A DNA stretch of 64,000 nt from Alkalihalophilus pseudofirmus (GCF_029094545.1 NZ_CP117835.1:2398001-2462000), one strand, 5' to 3'; counted from the stretch's first letter, positions 1 through 10,055 are shown. Numbers and translations are program-made. The notes: generated by a model not told the origin, from the sequence alone.

Positions 1-12
1 GATCCCACTGTC

Positions 13-213
13 TTAATTCTTAAAATACTCTTTGTAATACCCACCCATTTTACCAGTGTTATCAATGACAAAATAAAATTCATCCGTTTCATTTTTAAGC
101 TCGTATGTTTTGCCTTTCGTTAAAGCACGATTGACCATGTATTTTTTTGCATCCGTATGTACACATTCCACTGTACGAATCGTTTCTTTATCCATCCACG
201 TTTTGTGAAGCAT
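13..213 (-). CDS. DUF6501-like small protein
   Basis: Hydrophilic protein of 66 residues with no signal peptide or membrane segment. Its ATG follows a strong GGAGGGG site 5 bases away. The run VHTDAKKY, a middle segment KGKTYELKN and the ending GGYYKEYF resemble, from memory, the Bacillus DUF6501 family (B. subtilis YfjT type), whose function is unknown. It lies at the left edge and points away from the BCCT gene, separated from it by about 250 bases. The gene call is good; the family name is from recall only. Confidence 0.75.
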   Translation of the reverse strand: MLHKTWMDKETIRTVECVHTDAKKYMVNRALTKGKTYELKNETDEFYFVIDNTGKMGGYYKEYFKN

Positions 214-461
214 AATATCCCCTCCTTTTTCTGCTTATTTCATTATAAATAGAATTGTTAGTTGAAGCAAATGATTTCAAAAAACAAGGCCTTGAGAGAA
301 TAGCTTTTGTGCTTTATTAGAATGCTAATAATAAGGCTCGTCCTACAGTGATTAAAATTTAAGTATTTTGCCTATTAATGATACGTTTTACCCAGCTTTA
401 TTTATATGGTAGGGTAATAAAGTTATTTTTATTTCGGATAGTTATATAGGAGGTAATATTT

Positions 462-1976
462 TTGAATAAACAAACGATTGATTGGCCGGTCTTTATCATT
501 AGCGGCGGGGCTTTGATCTTATTCGTACTAGCTTCATTTATATCAGCTGAAGGGGTTGCCAATTATGTAGATGCTACGTTCAATTGGTCTGCAACCTATT
601 TCGGTGCCTTTTGGCAAGTATTTATGCTTCTAACGTTCTTGATTGCACTAGGGTTATTGTTTTCAAAGTACGGGTCTGTTCGTCTCGGAAGAAGTGAAAA
701 ACCAGAAACAAGTACATTTAAATGGATCTCCATGATAATGTGTACGTTACTCGCAGGCGGAGGAGTATTTTGGGCTGCTGCTGAGCCGATCTATCATTTT
801 CTAGAGACGCCGCCTATGTACGGTGATATTCCGCCTGGTCAGCAGGAGACAATCGTTCCAGCTCTTGCTCAATCTTTTCTTGATTGGGGATTCTCTGCTT
901 GGGCGATTTTAGGTACATTAGGTGTAGTAGTACTTATGTATGGCTATTCTAAGGGATTGCCTTTTAAACCTCGAACTTTGCTTTACCCTCTAGTAGGTAA
1001 AAACATCATGAATAAAAACAATGTATTAGGTATTGCGGTAGATTCATTCTCCATTATTGCCGTAGCTGCTGGTACCATCGGCCCGATCGGTTTTCTTGGA
1101 TTACAAGCAGCATATGGGTTAGATTCCTTATTTGGCATTCCAAATACATTTCTCACTCAGTTATTGATTATTTTTGGATTAGTTGCGATTGCAGGGATCT
1201 CTGCAGTAACCGGGATTCATCAGGGAATTCAATGGCTAAGCCGATTTAATATAATCTTTACTCTCGTCCTCGTCGTCATTGTATTATTAGTAGGACCAGC
1301 TGGCTTTATTATTGATTCATTTGTTGGAACATACGGTGTTTACCTGCGCGATTATTTTGAACTGAGTTTATATCGAGGTGATACAGGCTGGTTATCATTT
1401 TGGACGATTTTCTTTTGGGGATGGTTTATCGGGTATGGTCCAATGATGGCTATTTTTATCAGCCGTATCTCTCACGGCCGTACGATTAGAGAACTATTTA
1501 TTGCCGTAATTGTTATTGCCCCTCTTGTGACGAACTTTTGGTTCACTGTTGTAGGAGGCTCCGGAATCTTCTTTGAACTCCAAAATCCTGGTTCAGTCAG
1601 CGAACCGCTTTATGAAGCCGGGCTGCCCGCTTCCATGATTGCTATTGTCACACAATTGCCGTTTGGTTTTTGGATCGCTGCTGCGTTTTTATTAGTAACC
1701 ATTGTGTTTGTTGCGACTACTACAGATTCGATGTCTTATACAATTTCAATGACAGTAACAGGAAGCAGTACACCAGCTAAATCGATTCGATTGTTTTGGG
1801 CGCTTTCTATGGGTGCTGTAGCTGCAGTGCTATTATATTTAGGAGAAGGCAGTATTAATGCTCTTCAATCATTTATTGTCTTTACTGCAGTTCCCGTCTC
1901 ACTGATCATGCTCCCAACATTGTGGCTTGCCCCTAAAGTGGCGAAGAAAATGGCTAAAGATCAAGGAATTCTATAG
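462..1976 (+). CDS. BCCT-family osmolyte/quaternary amine transporter, divergent
   Basis: Secondary transporter of 504 residues, the normal BCCT length, with about twelve membrane segments. It starts at TTG behind an AGGAGGT site with 7-base spacing. The family hallmark in TM8 is present (WTIFFWGWFIGYGP followed by ISRISHGRTIRE). The substrate-region motifs are changed: the glycine-rich GMGIG stretch of betaine and choline carriers reads LLAGGGVFWAAAEP, and only one Trp of the WWxxW aromatic box remains, the others being Phe and Tyr. BCCT proteins move betaine, choline, carnitine or ectoine with Na+ or H+. The changed pocket makes a simple OpuD assignment unsafe. A bidirectional terminator follows. 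Confidence 0.9.
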   Translation: MNKQTIDWPVFIISGGALILFVLASFISAEGVANYVDATFNWSATYFGAFWQVFMLLTFLIALGLLFSKYGSVRLGRSEKPETSTFKWISMIMCTLLAGGGVFWAAAEPIYHFLETPPMYGDIPPGQQETIVPALAQSFLDWGFSAWAILGTLGVVVLMYGYSKGLPFKPRTLLYPLVGKNIMNKNNVLGIAVDSFSIIAVAAGTIGPIGFLGLQAAYGLDSLFGIPNTFLTQLLIIFGLVAIAGISAVTGIHQGIQWLSRFNIIFTLVLVVIVLLVGPAGFIIDSFVGTYGVYLRDYFELSLYRGDTGWLSFWTIFFWGWFIGYGPMMAIFISRISHGRTIRELFIAVIVIAPLVTNFWFTVVGGSGIFFELQNPGSVSEPLYEAGLPASMIAIVTQLPFGFWIAAAFLLVTIVFVATTTDSMSYTISMTVTGSSTPAKSIRLFWALSMGAVAAVLLYLGEGSINALQSFIVFTAVPVSLIMLPTLWLAPKVAKKMAKDQGIL

Positions 1977-1982
1977 CAAAAT

Positions 1983-2015
1983 AAAGCAGCCTATCAATGA
2001 GATAGGCTGCTTTTT
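1983..2015. terminator. bidirectional terminator between BCCT gene and odhB
   Basis: Near-perfect inverted repeat (AAAGCAGCCTATC, 5-base loop, GATAGGCTGCTTT) flanked by A and T runs. It can end both the BCCT transcript and the convergent odhAB transcript. Confidence 0.9.
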
Positions 2016-2018
2016 GTA

Positions 2019-3278
2019 TTATCCTTCAAGTAAAAGTTGTTCTGGATCTTCAAGAAGTTCCTTCACTTTTACAAGGAAGCTGACTGCTTCTTTACCATCA
2101 ACGATACGGTGATCATAAGATAAAGCAATGTACATCATTGGGCGATTTTCAAAGTTTTCTTGATCAATCGCAACCGGACGCCATTGTACCTTATGCATGC
2201 CAAGGATACCAACTTGTGGTGCATTAAGGATTGGTGTAGACCATAATGAACCGAATACACCACCGTTTGTAATTGTGAACGTTCCGCCTTGTAAGTCAGA
2301 AATCGCAAGCTTATTGTCACGAGCTTTCTTACCAAGTGAACCGATCTCACGCTCGATACCAGCGAATCCTAGACGATCTGCATCACGTACGACAGGGACA
2401 ACTAAGCCCTCATCAGTAGATACTGCAACACCGATGTCGTAGTACTTCTTCATTAGGATTTCATCGCCTTGAATTTCAGCGTTTAGTAATGGGAACTCTT
2501 TAAGAGCACCAATAACTGCTTTTGTGAAGAATGACATAAAACCAAGTTTCACACCATTTTTCTCAAGGAAGCCATCTTTACGGCGTTTACGTAAATCCAT
2601 AACAGCCGACATATCCACTTCATTAAACGTAGTCAGCATCGCAGCTGTTTGTTGAGATTCAACAAGACGTTTTGCAATCGTCTGGCGGCGGCGTGACATT
2701 TTAATACGCTCTACAGGCTTGCCTGGCTGGTCTGCAGCTGCTGCTTGCGGCTTCTTAGCAGGTGCTTCCGATTTTGCTTGCGGCGCGGCCTTTGGTTGTG
2801 ACTGATGAGATTCCACATCTTGTTTGCGGATTCGTCCTGTCGGATCATTTGTTGCCACTTCTTTTAAGTCAATTCCTTTTTCACGAGCAAGCTTGCGAGC
2901 AGCAGGTGAAGCTAGAGGACGATCTGTAGATGACGTCTCTTCTTGAGTTTCTTCGGCAGCTTCTGCTTTAGGAGCTTCTGCTTTTGGCTCTTCTTTAGGC
3001 TCTTCCTTAGCAGCTGGTGCTTCAGTTGATGCAGAAGCATCTCCTGATTCATCGATCACAGCGATAACTTCTCCTACTTCAACTGTATCACCTGGCTCTT
3101 TTTTAAACTCTTTAATCACACCAGAGTGTTCTGCAGTAATTTCTACGTTAACCTTATCCGTTTCAAGTTCAGCAATATATTCCCCTTGGTTTACTTGCTC
3201 ACCAACTTGTTTTAACCATTGTGCAATCGTTCCTTCAGTAATCGATTCAGCTAGTTCTGGTACTTTAATTTCAATCAC
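2019..3278 (-). CDS. odhB: dihydrolipoyllysine succinyltransferase, E2 of 2-oxoglutarate dehydrogenase
   Basis: E2 core of the 2-oxoglutarate dehydrogenase complex; it transfers the succinyl group from the lipoyl arm to CoA in the TCA cycle. At 419 residues it has the usual length. Domains in order: an N-terminal lipoyl domain with the lipoylated Lys about residue 42 in ETDKVNVE; an Ala/Pro/Glu-rich linker; a peripheral-subunit-binding domain about 119-157 ([14 protein letters not shown]); and the catalytic domain with His390 and Asp394 in YDHRIVDG. It follows odhA by 16 bases on the same strand, so the two form an operon. The E3 component is not in the window. Confidence 0.97.
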   Translation of the reverse strand: MIEIKVPELAESITEGTIAQWLKQVGEQVNQGEYIAELETDKVNVEITAEHSGVIKEFKKEPGDTVEVGEVIAVIDESGDASASTEAPAAKEEPKEEPKAEAPKAEAAEETQEETSSTDRPLASPAARKLAREKGIDLKEVATNDPTGRIRKQDVESHQSQPKAAPQAKSEAPAKKPQAAAADQPGKPVERIKMSRRRQTIAKRLVESQQTAAMLTTFNEVDMSAVMDLRKRRKDGFLEKNGVKLGFMSFFTKAVIGALKEFPLLNAEIQGDEILMKKYYDIGVAVSTDEGLVVPVVRDADRLGFAGIEREIGSLGKKARDNKLAISDLQGGTFTITNGGVFGSLWSTPILNAPQVGILGMHKVQWRPVAIDQENFENRPMMYIALSYDHRIVDGKEAVSFLVKVKELLEDPEQLLLEG

Positions 3279-3294
3279 GGCGATGGCCTCCTTA

Positions 3295-6141
3295 TTATTT
3301 GCGAGTCAATGATTCTGTGATGATACGATCTTGTTCTTTCTTATGTGCAACCGGGTCACCTTCAGCAGGACTTGAACGATGAGTACGTCCAATGTATGAA
3401 ACCGATGCCTCGCTAGGTGTAATCTCACGGATGCGTGACTCGATAAATGGCCAAGCACCCATATTCTTAGGCTCCTCTTGTACCCAAACAATTTCTTTTA
3501 AATTTGAGTATCTAGCAAATAATTCACGAATTTGCTTTTTCGGGAACGGATACAGCTCTTCAACACGTGCAATGTGAAGCCAATCCCAGTTTTCGTCAGA
3601 TTTCTTCACACGGTCTGCAAGGTCAATCGCTACTTTACCGCTGCAAAGGACAATACGTTCTACTTTATCTGCAGCCTCACCTAAGCCAGCTTGTTCAAAC
3701 ACAGGCTTGAATTCTCCTTCAGTAAATTCAGCATGCGTGGAAGCAACAACTGGATTACGAAGCAGACTTTTTGGGGTCATAATTATTAACGGACGAACCG
3801 AATCTTTTTCAAGGATAGCCGCTTGACGACGTAAAATGTGGAAATATTGCGCTGCTGATGTACAGTTAGCAATTGTCCAGTTATTTTCAGCCGCAAGTAC
3901 TAAGAAGCGTTCAACACGGCCGCTTGAGTGCTCAGGTCCTTGCCCTTCATATCCATGTGGCAGAAGACATACAAGTCCTGATTTTTGGCCCCACTTAGCA
4001 CGCCCTGCAGATACCCATTGGTCAAATATAACTTGAGCTCCGTTGGCGAAATCTCCAAATTGAGCTTCCCAAAGAACAAGAGTCTCAGGTGCAAATACGT
4101 TGTAGCCATACTCAAATCCGACTACAGCCATTTCAGAAAGCGGGCTGTTATGAACAGAGAACGACGCGTTCGCATCATCAAATTCTTTAAGCGGCGTATG
4201 TGTCTCGTTCGTTTCACGGTCATGCAGCACTAAGTGACGATGTGCAAATGTACCACGTTCTGAATCCTGACCTGAAAGACGAATTGGTGTGCCATCATGT
4301 AAAATTGAAGCAAATGCAAGTGTTTCCGCTAATGCCCAGTCAATTTTACCTTCCCCTTCAAACGATTGAAGACGACGCTTAAGAATTTTCTCGAGCTTTT
4401 CATTTGGTTTAAACTGTTCCGGCCACGTCAGCAATTGTTCATTGATAGACTTTAGTGTATTAAATTCAACTGAAGTCTTTACTTTTGGAAGTCCGCTTAC
4501 AATGAAATCAGGTGTAACGATTTCTTTTGCTTTATTAGACTTATTGCCTGCAACCGCATCATATTGTGATTGAAGGTACTCTTGGGCTTCTTTATCTAGC
4601 TGCTCGCCGTATCCTGACTCAATTTCACCGCTAGCGACTAGTTGGTCTGCATACAGCACACGTACCGTTTTGTGCGCTCTGATTTTTTGATAAAGTCCTG
4701 GTTGAGTAACAGCCGGCTCATCCATTTCATTGTGACCGAAGCGACGATATCCGATTAAGTCAATCAAGAAATCCTTTTTGAAACGCTTTCGATATTGAAA
4801 TGCAAGATGCATAGCAGCAAGACAGGCTTCAGGATCGTCTGCATTGACATGGACGATCGGAATTTCAAACCCTTTAGCTGGGTCACTTGCATATGTAGTA
4901 GAACGTGAATCATACGTTTCTGTAGTGAACCCAATATTATTGTTAGCAATAATATGAAGTGATCCACCCGTTTGATAACCTGTTAGACGAGAGAGGTTTA
5001 GAGTTTCAGTAACAATCCCTTGTCCTGGGAAAGCAGCGTCTCCGTGGATCAAGATGGAATATGCTTTTGAAACCGTTTGCTCTGGATCACCTTTTTTCGT
5101 ACGTACTTCTTGAGCAGCACGTGCATAGCCTTCTACAATCGGGCTCACAAACTCAAGGTGAGACGGGTTGTTTGCAAGAGAAACCGTTGCTTCTACTGTA
5201 TTCTCTTCTTTAATTTGACGATCAGCACCTAAGTGATACTTCACATCTCCTGTCCAACCGTAGTTAATGCCAGTTGATCCTTCTGAAGGCACTAAATCTT
5301 TGTTAGGAGCATGTAAAAACTCAGAGAAGATCATTTTGTAAGGCTTGCTTAGTGTGTGCGCTAAGACATTCAAACGTCCGCGGTGCGCCATACCAATCAT
5401 GACATGCTCTGTTCCTTCATGGACAGATTCACGAACAACCTCATCAAGCATCGGCACCATAATATCAAGTCCTTCGATAGAGAAGCGCTTTTGCCCAACG
5501 AACGTACGATGAATAAATTTCTCAAATCCTTCAACTTGTGTTAAACGCTTAAGTAATGCAACTTTTTGTTGTTTTGATAGATTCGGCAAGTAGATACCGG
5601 ATTCCACCATCTTATTTAACCATTGACGCTCTTCCTCATCATGTACATGACCAAATTCGAATGCAATTGTCTTTGTATAAACATTTTTTAAGTGTTTGAT
5701 TGCATCTAAACCGTCCTTAACATGTGAAGGGGCATCTGGACAAATTAAATCAACTGGTACTTGTTTCAGATCTGCTTCGGTTAAACCGTAGCGAGAAAGT
5801 TCAATTAACTCTTCATTCTTCTTATCCTTATGAATCGGGTGAACGTCGGCTGCTAAATGGCCCTTCGTTCTAATCATGTCGGCAAGCTTTGTTGCTCCGA
5901 CAAACTTCCTCATCATGTCCGCTCCTGCAGCTTGGTTTGCTGAAGGGGCATTTGTCGCTTGAACAGGTTCAGTTTGAGTAGAAGAAGGCGGTGGACCCCA
6001 TTGTTCAAATAATTCGCGTAGGTCTTCCTCTACAGCTTCTGGGTCTTTAGTGAATTCTTCATACAACTCAATTGCGACGCCAAGGTTCGGACCATGAAAT
6101 CCTTGCCATGGCTCTTCCGGTTTGTGCTCCTTGCTGGACAT
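3295..6141 (-). CDS. odhA: 2-oxoglutarate dehydrogenase E1 component
   Basis: Thiamine-diphosphate enzyme of 948 residues that decarboxylates 2-oxoglutarate and succinylates the lipoyl arm of OdhB. Visible family signatures are the short N-terminal helix with [34 protein letters not shown] with NNIGFTT (the ThDP/Mg region), [10 protein letters not shown] and the C-terminal [17 protein letters not shown]. The start follows a good AGGAGG site. It is first gene of odhAB. A cre-like site overlaps the probable -10 box upstream, which suggests repression by CcpA during growth on sugar. Confidence 0.98.
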   Translation of the reverse strand: MSSKEHKPEEPWQGFHGPNLGVAIELYEEFTKDPEAVEEDLRELFEQWGPPPSSTQTEPVQATNAPSANQAAGADMMRKFVGATKLADMIRTKGHLAADVHPIHKDKKNEELIELSRYGLTEADLKQVPVDLICPDAPSHVKDGLDAIKHLKNVYTKTIAFEFGHVHDEEERQWLNKMVESGIYLPNLSKQQKVALLKRLTQVEGFEKFIHRTFVGQKRFSIEGLDIMVPMLDEVVRESVHEGTEHVMIGMAHRGRLNVLAHTLSKPYKMIFSEFLHAPNKDLVPSEGSTGINYGWTGDVKYHLGADRQIKEENTVEATVSLANNPSHLEFVSPIVEGYARAAQEVRTKKGDPEQTVSKAYSILIHGDAAFPGQGIVTETLNLSRLTGYQTGGSLHIIANNNIGFTTETYDSRSTTYASDPAKGFEIPIVHVNADDPEACLAAMHLAFQYRKRFKKDFLIDLIGYRRFGHNEMDEPAVTQPGLYQKIRAHKTVRVLYADQLVASGEIESGYGEQLDKEAQEYLQSQYDAVAGNKSNKAKEIVTPDFIVSGLPKVKTSVEFNTLKSINEQLLTWPEQFKPNEKLEKILKRRLQSFEGEGKIDWALAETLAFASILHDGTPIRLSGQDSERGTFAHRHLVLHDRETNETHTPLKEFDDANASFSVHNSPLSEMAVVGFEYGYNVFAPETLVLWEAQFGDFANGAQVIFDQWVSAGRAKWGQKSGLVCLLPHGYEGQGPEHSSGRVERFLVLAAENNWTIANCTSAAQYFHILRRQAAILEKDSVRPLIIMTPKSLLRNPVVASTHAEFTEGEFKPVFEQAGLGEAADKVERIVLCSGKVAIDLADRVKKSDENWDWLHIARVEELYPFPKKQIRELFARYSNLKEIVWVQEEPKNMGAWPFIESRIREITPSEASVSYIGRTHRSSPAEGDPVAHKKEQDRIITESLTRK

Positions 6142-6175
6142 GTGACAAAAACCTCCTAGTAACTTTTAAGTCGGA

Positions 6176-6193
6176 CACTAGTTGACTCTAGTG
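6176..6193. repeat. 18-bp inverted repeat in the odhA leader
   Basis: CACTAG, six-base spacer, CTAGTG. It lies downstream of the presumed start point and upstream of the odhA ribosome binding site, so it could be a small mRNA hairpin or an operator. No known regulator motif was recognised. Confidence 0.4.
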
Positions 6194-6205
6194 AGAGACT
6201 GGAAA

Positions 6206-6219
6206 TTATAACGCTTTCA
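6206..6219 (-). promoter_or_regulatory. CcpA cre-like operator over the odhA -10 region
   Basis: On the minus strand this reads TGAAAGCGTTATAA, matching 13 of 14 positions of the cre consensus TGWAANCGNTNWCA. Its right half contains TATAAT, a perfect -10 hexamer at about 65 bases before the odhA ATG. A bound CcpA would therefore cover the promoter. The -35 region 17 bases further upstream is poor (GTTAAA), which makes the promoter call weaker than the cre call. Confidence 0.65.
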
Positions 6220-6453
6220 TTCCCATTTTAACATGATTGTCACATTTGCTCAAAGGTTATCTGCAACATTCATAGATTTGTTTACTCTTGTCGGATAAAC
6301 TCGGAACGAATATAGTTAAATGTGTTGGGAAGTATCAATTCGCTATACTGCTTTCCTTCACTAAAAAGTGTAAAACTTTTTATTCAGAAAATCTAGTTAT
6401 TTCGAAAGATTTATTGCTTTTTTTCAATATTTTTTATAAAAGGACGTTTTCAG

Positions 6454-7041
6454 ATGATAAATTTTGACAAAAAGAACCGCCAGCTGCTTACAGATGCCTG
6501 TTTTTCTTGCAGTGACCCTCATTTCAGGAGGCCGATTGCAGATCTTCCACAAGTTGGATGCTGCTCCTATAGTCCCGTTTTTACGTTATTTGAATTGGCA
6601 AAAATGGCACAATCCAATCCTGCTTTCTACTTCAACCTGCTAAAGGACGAGCATGCTATGATTTTTGATTACACAATTTGTGTACATGCTTTTGTCCACC
6701 CAGTGTTTTTCGAAGTTTCTAAACACACATCATTATCATCATTAGAATTTGACGACTTAAAAACATCTTATTCTGTCTGTCGTTATTTTGAAGACGGCAA
6801 AGGCTGCACACTGCCTCCCTCATTTAAAAATGCTGTGTGCCGCTCTTTTATATGCACCACTGTTGAAGAATCTTTGACAACCTCTGCACAAGAAGAATTA
6901 GCTAGTCATGTGAAGGACATTCACGTAGAATCTTGGTTATTCAATAAAAAACACCAAGCTGTCTTAACTGCGGAAGGATACACACTTAAAGATCATTCAC
7001 AGGAAATCTTTACTTACTTGAAATCCATTTCAACCAACTAG
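6454..7041 (+). CDS. cysteine-rich protein, possible metal-binding (YkgJ-like pattern)
   Basis: Protein of 195 residues, soluble, with no signal peptide. Cysteines occur as CFSC near residue 17, GCC near 36, then VCRYF, KGCTLPP and AVCRSFIC between about 108 and 133. The second block resembles the CxxxxxGxxC plus CRxY arrangement of the zinc/iron-chelating YkgJ fold (PF03692), but the match is by eye and loose. AAAGGACG precedes the ATG. It stands alone, transcribed away from odhA and closed by its own terminator. Function unknown. Confidence 0.8.
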   Translation: MINFDKKNRQLLTDACFSCSDPHFRRPIADLPQVGCCSYSPVFTLFELAKMAQSNPAFYFNLLKDEHAMIFDYTICVHAFVHPVFFEVSKHTSLSSLEFDDLKTSYSVCRYFEDGKGCTLPPSFKNAVCRSFICTTVEESLTTSAQEELASHVKDIHVESWLFNKKHQAVLTAEGYTLKDHSQEIFTYLKSISTN

Positions 7042-7046
7042 CACCA

Positions 7047-7076
7047 AAGCCTATTCAATAAATTGGATAGGCTTTT
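7047..7076 (+). terminator. rho-independent terminator after Cys-rich gene
   Basis: Stem AAGCCTAT/ATAGGCTT with a T run, 6 bases after the stop codon of the gene ending at 7041. Confidence 0.8.
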
Positions 7077-7152
7077 ATTGTTGACGCATGTGTAACAATC
7101 CTTTACCATGTTCATATCCTATTAAACAACTAAGAATTAGAGGTGTTTATAA

Positions 7153-8400
7153 ATGAATTTACAAACAAAAGCGGAGCCGCTAGATTCACGCTCGCTTGAA
7201 CACCCTGCACTCCCGCCCGTGCAGACCATCTTTTTGGCAGCGGGAATCACAGCAGCTATTTTGTTAAGTATTGCAACTTTTACGATTGCAGATGCTAACC
7301 TGCTGATCCAGCTTTGGATCGGTTTATTACTCGGATATACTTTATTTCATGCTCGCTTTGGTTTCACGTCTGCTTTTCGCAGACTGATGTCCGTTGGTAA
7401 TGGCGAAGGGCTAAGAGCTCATATGCTGATGCTTGCTGTAGCCTCTTCCTTATTCGCTCCGATATTAGCTTATGGAGCAAGTTTTTATGGGCATGATCCA
7501 ACTGGGTTTGTATCACCAGTCGGTACGAGTCTATTAGTCGGTGCCTTTATCTTTGGAATCGGCATGCAGCTGGGAGGCGGCTGTGCCTCTGGTACTCTCT
7601 ACTCGGTTGGAGGCGGACGCTCTTCGATGTTTATTACGCTATTTGGCTTTATTGCAGGTTCCGTTATCGGGGCTGCTCATTTTGATTTTTGGATGAACGA
7701 AACACCAACGCTTCCTGCTATTTCATTAGCTACAGATACTGGACTCGGATACGGCGGTGCTTGGCTTTTACAATTAGTGATTTTTGCGGGCATCATTTTT
7801 CTAACGTATTATATTCAACGTAAGAAAAATCCGCCTAAAATGGCATTAGTACCATCCGCACAAGGTATGAAACGTATTTTCCGAGGCTCATGGCCGCTCC
7901 TCATCGCAGGTGTAGTACTCGCCGTACTAAATGCGGTAACACTTTTAGTCAGAGGTCAGCCATGGGGAATCACAAGTGCTTTTGCTTTATGGGGATCAAA
8001 AGCTGCTCAATTTATCGGCATTGATGTGGCAAGCTGGGGCTATTGGTCCGGTGAGCGTGCACAAGAGTTAAACCAATCGGTCTTTCTTGATTCAACAAGT
8101 GTCATGAATTTCGGAATTATGGCTGGTGCCTTTATTGCCGCAGCAGCTGGCGGCGTGTTTGTACTAAAGAAAATTCCTCCCAAAGTGATGATCGCTTCTC
8201 TCATAGGAGGAATTATGATGGGATACGGTGCACGTCTTGCATTTGGCTGTAACATTGGAGCATACTTCAGCGGTGTGGCATCATTCAGTTTACATGGCTG
8301 GGTTTGGGCTGTTATGGCTTTAGCCGGCACATACTTTGCTCTTTACCTGCGCCCGCTGTTTGGCCTTTCTGTTCCAAAACCCACTGATTCAAGTTGTTAA
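7153..8400 (+). CDS. YeeE/YedE-family (TsuA-type) sulfur-compound permease
   Basis: Integral membrane protein of 415 residues, about ten segments. Two characteristic halves are visible: GGGCASGTLYSVGGG with Cys144 and AFGCNIGAYFSG with Cys366. In the TsuA/YeeE family these Cys residues line the path and bind thiosulfate. The first family cysteine (usually in GRFCF) is replaced by Gly in ARFGFTSAFR at residues 67-76. Such long YedE-like proteins are annotated as putative thiosulfate or sulfur carriers; some relatives (YedE/FdhT) occur with selenium metabolism. A strong terminator follows. Confidence 0.9.
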   Translation: MNLQTKAEPLDSRSLEHPALPPVQTIFLAAGITAAILLSIATFTIADANLLIQLWIGLLLGYTLFHARFGFTSAFRRLMSVGNGEGLRAHMLMLAVASSLFAPILAYGASFYGHDPTGFVSPVGTSLLVGAFIFGIGMQLGGGCASGTLYSVGGGRSSMFITLFGFIAGSVIGAAHFDFWMNETPTLPAISLATDTGLGYGGAWLLQLVIFAGIIFLTYYIQRKKNPPKMALVPSAQGMKRIFRGSWPLLIAGVVLAVLNAVTLLVRGQPWGITSAFALWGSKAAQFIGIDVASWGYWSGERAQELNQSVFLDSTSVMNFGIMAGAFIAAAAGGVFVLKKIPPKVMIASLIGGIMMGYGARLAFGCNIGAYFSGVASFSLHGWVWAVMALAGTYFALYLRPLFGLSVPKPTDSSC

Positions 8401-8425
8401 TCTCGCTCATTATATCTTAATAATA

Positions 8426-8460
8426 GAAAAGGGAAGACAGCCTGGCTGTCTTCCCTTTTC
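8426..8460. terminator. strong bidirectional terminator
   Basis: Perfect 17-base arms around GAAAAGGGAAGACAGCC, flanked by A and T tracts. It separates the permease from the convergent gene ending at 8460. Confidence 0.93.
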
Positions 8461-8744
8461 TATTTCGTCCAATTTTCATTAAACCACTTTTCCAGCTGAC
8501 TTTTTTCATTTTCAGTAAATTGAAAGAGCGGAGAGTCACAGCCTTCTTCTCGCAGCACTATTTGAAGGATGTTCCCTTCATGATTTGTAATAATAAGAGC
8601 TTCAGGGTCTATAAGATTTTCCGGAATTCCACTCCCCTCAAACTTGATGACATGATGAAGCCAGTTTTGCATCTCATAAGTCTCTACAAGGGTCATTGAG
8701 GAAAACGCTGCTTCTGTATACGTTTCAAACGTCAAATCAATCAT
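8460..8744 (-). CDS. hypothetical protein, 94 aa
   Basis: Acidic soluble protein of 94 residues with a GGAGAATAG ribosome binding site before its ATG. No family recognised. Its stop codon lies in the arm of the shared terminator. There are no membrane segments. The compact alpha/beta-looking sequence and good start support a real gene, probably monocistronic. Confidence 0.7.
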   Translation of the reverse strand: MIDLTFETYTEAAFSSMTLVETYEMQNWLHHVIKFEGSGIPENLIDPEALIITNHEGNILQIVLREEGCDSPLFQFTENEKSQLEKWFNENWTK

Positions 8745-8816
8745 GATTACTATTCTCCAATCTTACATTCTTTCTTTACGAACATGTCAGTTTTATAGTT
8801 TATACACCACAGAATA

Positions 8817-8842
8817 GGGTGCTGCAGAAAGCTGCAGCACCC
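8817..8842 (-). terminator. GC-rich hairpin after nitroreductase gene
   Basis: GGGTGCTGCAG, four-base loop, CTGCAGCACCC, just after the stop at 8851 on the minus strand. Only a weak T run follows (TATTCT), so it is probably a terminator or mRNA-end hairpin. Confidence 0.5.
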
Positions 8843-8850
8843 AGACGACC

Positions 8851-9492
8851 TTAAAAAGAATTTTTAATTGTTAATTCCTCAAGAGGTTTTCTTGAAGATC
8901 GGTGAGCTGGGATTGCTGCTTTACCAAGCGTAATCAGCATAACCGGAGTGAAACGATCTGGAATATTAAATGCTTTAATGAACGCTTCTTCATTAAAGCC
9001 ACCCATAGGGCATGTATCATATCCTTTTGCTTTGGCTGCAAGCATTAATTGCATGGCAGCTAGAGATGCGTTTGTTAAAGCTAGTTCACGCGGATAGGCT
9101 GGGTCTTTCTCGTATGCTCGATTAATTTGACTGACTAACGTATCTTTAATCTGTTCAGTCATGAAGCCTTTTTCTACAGCTTCACCGTATACATTTTCAG
9201 CTTCTTTATTAGCTTCTACATCTCCTAATACTGCAATCGTTACACAGCTTTCTACCACTTGCTTTTGGTTATAGGCGATAGGCAGCAATTCCTCTTTTTT
9301 CTTCGCGTCCTCAATGACAAGGAAGCGCCAGTGCTGTAAATTCCAAGAAGAAGGAGCCAATGCCGCCGCTTCTAAAATGGCCGTTAGGTCCTCTTCTGGC
9401 ATCTTATAATCAGCCTCATATTTTCTTACTGAATGACGTTCTTCTATCGTTTGAAATAATCCTAGATCCTCTTGATGTGTAGTACCATGCAT
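8851..9492 (-). CDS. nitroreductase-family NAD(P)H:FMN oxidoreductase
   Basis: Protein of 213 residues, close to B. subtilis YodC/YdgI/MhqN in character. RHSVRKY near the N terminus and APSSWNLQHWRFLVI form the FMN phosphate-binding region; PMGGFNEE and a terminal LGK segment complete the fold. These flavoenzymes reduce nitroaromatics or quinones with NAD(P)H. I start at the ATG at 9492 because AAAGGAGAG lies 6 bases ahead of it; an ATG eight codons earlier has no ribosome binding site and that site lies inside its reading frame. Confidence 0.92.
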   Translation of the reverse strand: MHGTTHQEDLGLFQTIEERHSVRKYEADYKMPEEDLTAILEAAALAPSSWNLQHWRFLVIEDAKKKEELLPIAYNQKQVVESCVTIAVLGDVEANKEAENVYGEAVEKGFMTEQIKDTLVSQINRAYEKDPAYPRELALTNASLAAMQLMLAAKAKGYDTCPMGGFNEEAFIKAFNIPDRFTPVMLITLGKAAIPAHRSSRKPLEELTIKNSF

Positions 9493-9821
9493 GTAAAACT
9501 CTCCTTTTCTTGCCATAATACTTTTATTGTAGCGAAACTAAGGTTGAACGTAAAATGATATGCATACCCTTTGCTGCAGTTGAGTCTATTGACCTGTATC
9601 ATTTATTCCTGTATACGGCTGTCAAAAGGTATAATATGCTGCCTCCTTTAACAATGTAACGGCTGCATCATTGCTTATTTATTAGATTACTCATCCCGCG
9701 GTACATTCATACTCCTGCACTTATGTTAAGGATTATAAAGTGAGTGGCTTATTTTATTTACAATATGGTTACACTACACCTATATACCACCTTAACCTTC
9801 TTACTTAAGGAGATGATGACT
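9493..9821. other. intergenic region between divergent genes
   Basis: 329 bases with no coding signal. On the plus strand a TTGACC, 17-base spacer, TATACG arrangement about 9589-9617 may serve the gene at 9822. On the minus strand a TTGACA at about 9623 faces the nitroreductase gene but has only a poor -10. No regulator motif was recognised. Confidence 0.4.
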
Positions 9822-10046
9822 ATGGAATACAGCCTGCAAAGTTTAGAGTGTGCAGACCCTTGTACAGTCACTGTAGACCCTGATAATCAGATCTATACAC
9901 TGAAGACCTTTGACACGAGCGGCAGAGTGTTTAATGAACCGATGGAACTTGTAGCATGGATCAAAAAGAATTGGAGTCCTTCTCAATTTAGGGAGCCAAA
10001 AGAGTATCAAGCACTGCTCAACGCAATCAAACAAGAATTGCATTAA
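9822..10046 (+). CDS. hypothetical protein, 74 aa
   Basis: Small acidic protein; no family recognised. The start at 9822 (MEYSLQSLE) has AAGGAG nine bases upstream. An in-frame ATG 26 codons earlier would add a hydrophobic stretch but has no ribosome binding site. It holds two Cys near residues 10 and 14 (CADPC). Monocistronic; it converges on the methyltransferase gene with only 9 bases between stops. Confidence 0.65.
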   Translation: MEYSLQSLECADPCTVTVDPDNQIYTLKTFDTSGRVFNEPMELVAWIKKNWSPSQFREPKEYQALLNAIKQELH

Positions 10047-10055
10047 TTGAAGAGT

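Noticed and set aside
8040-8330. 96-codon minus-strand frame in the permease gene
   Set aside because: Mirror of membrane helices; no ribosome site and no independent features.
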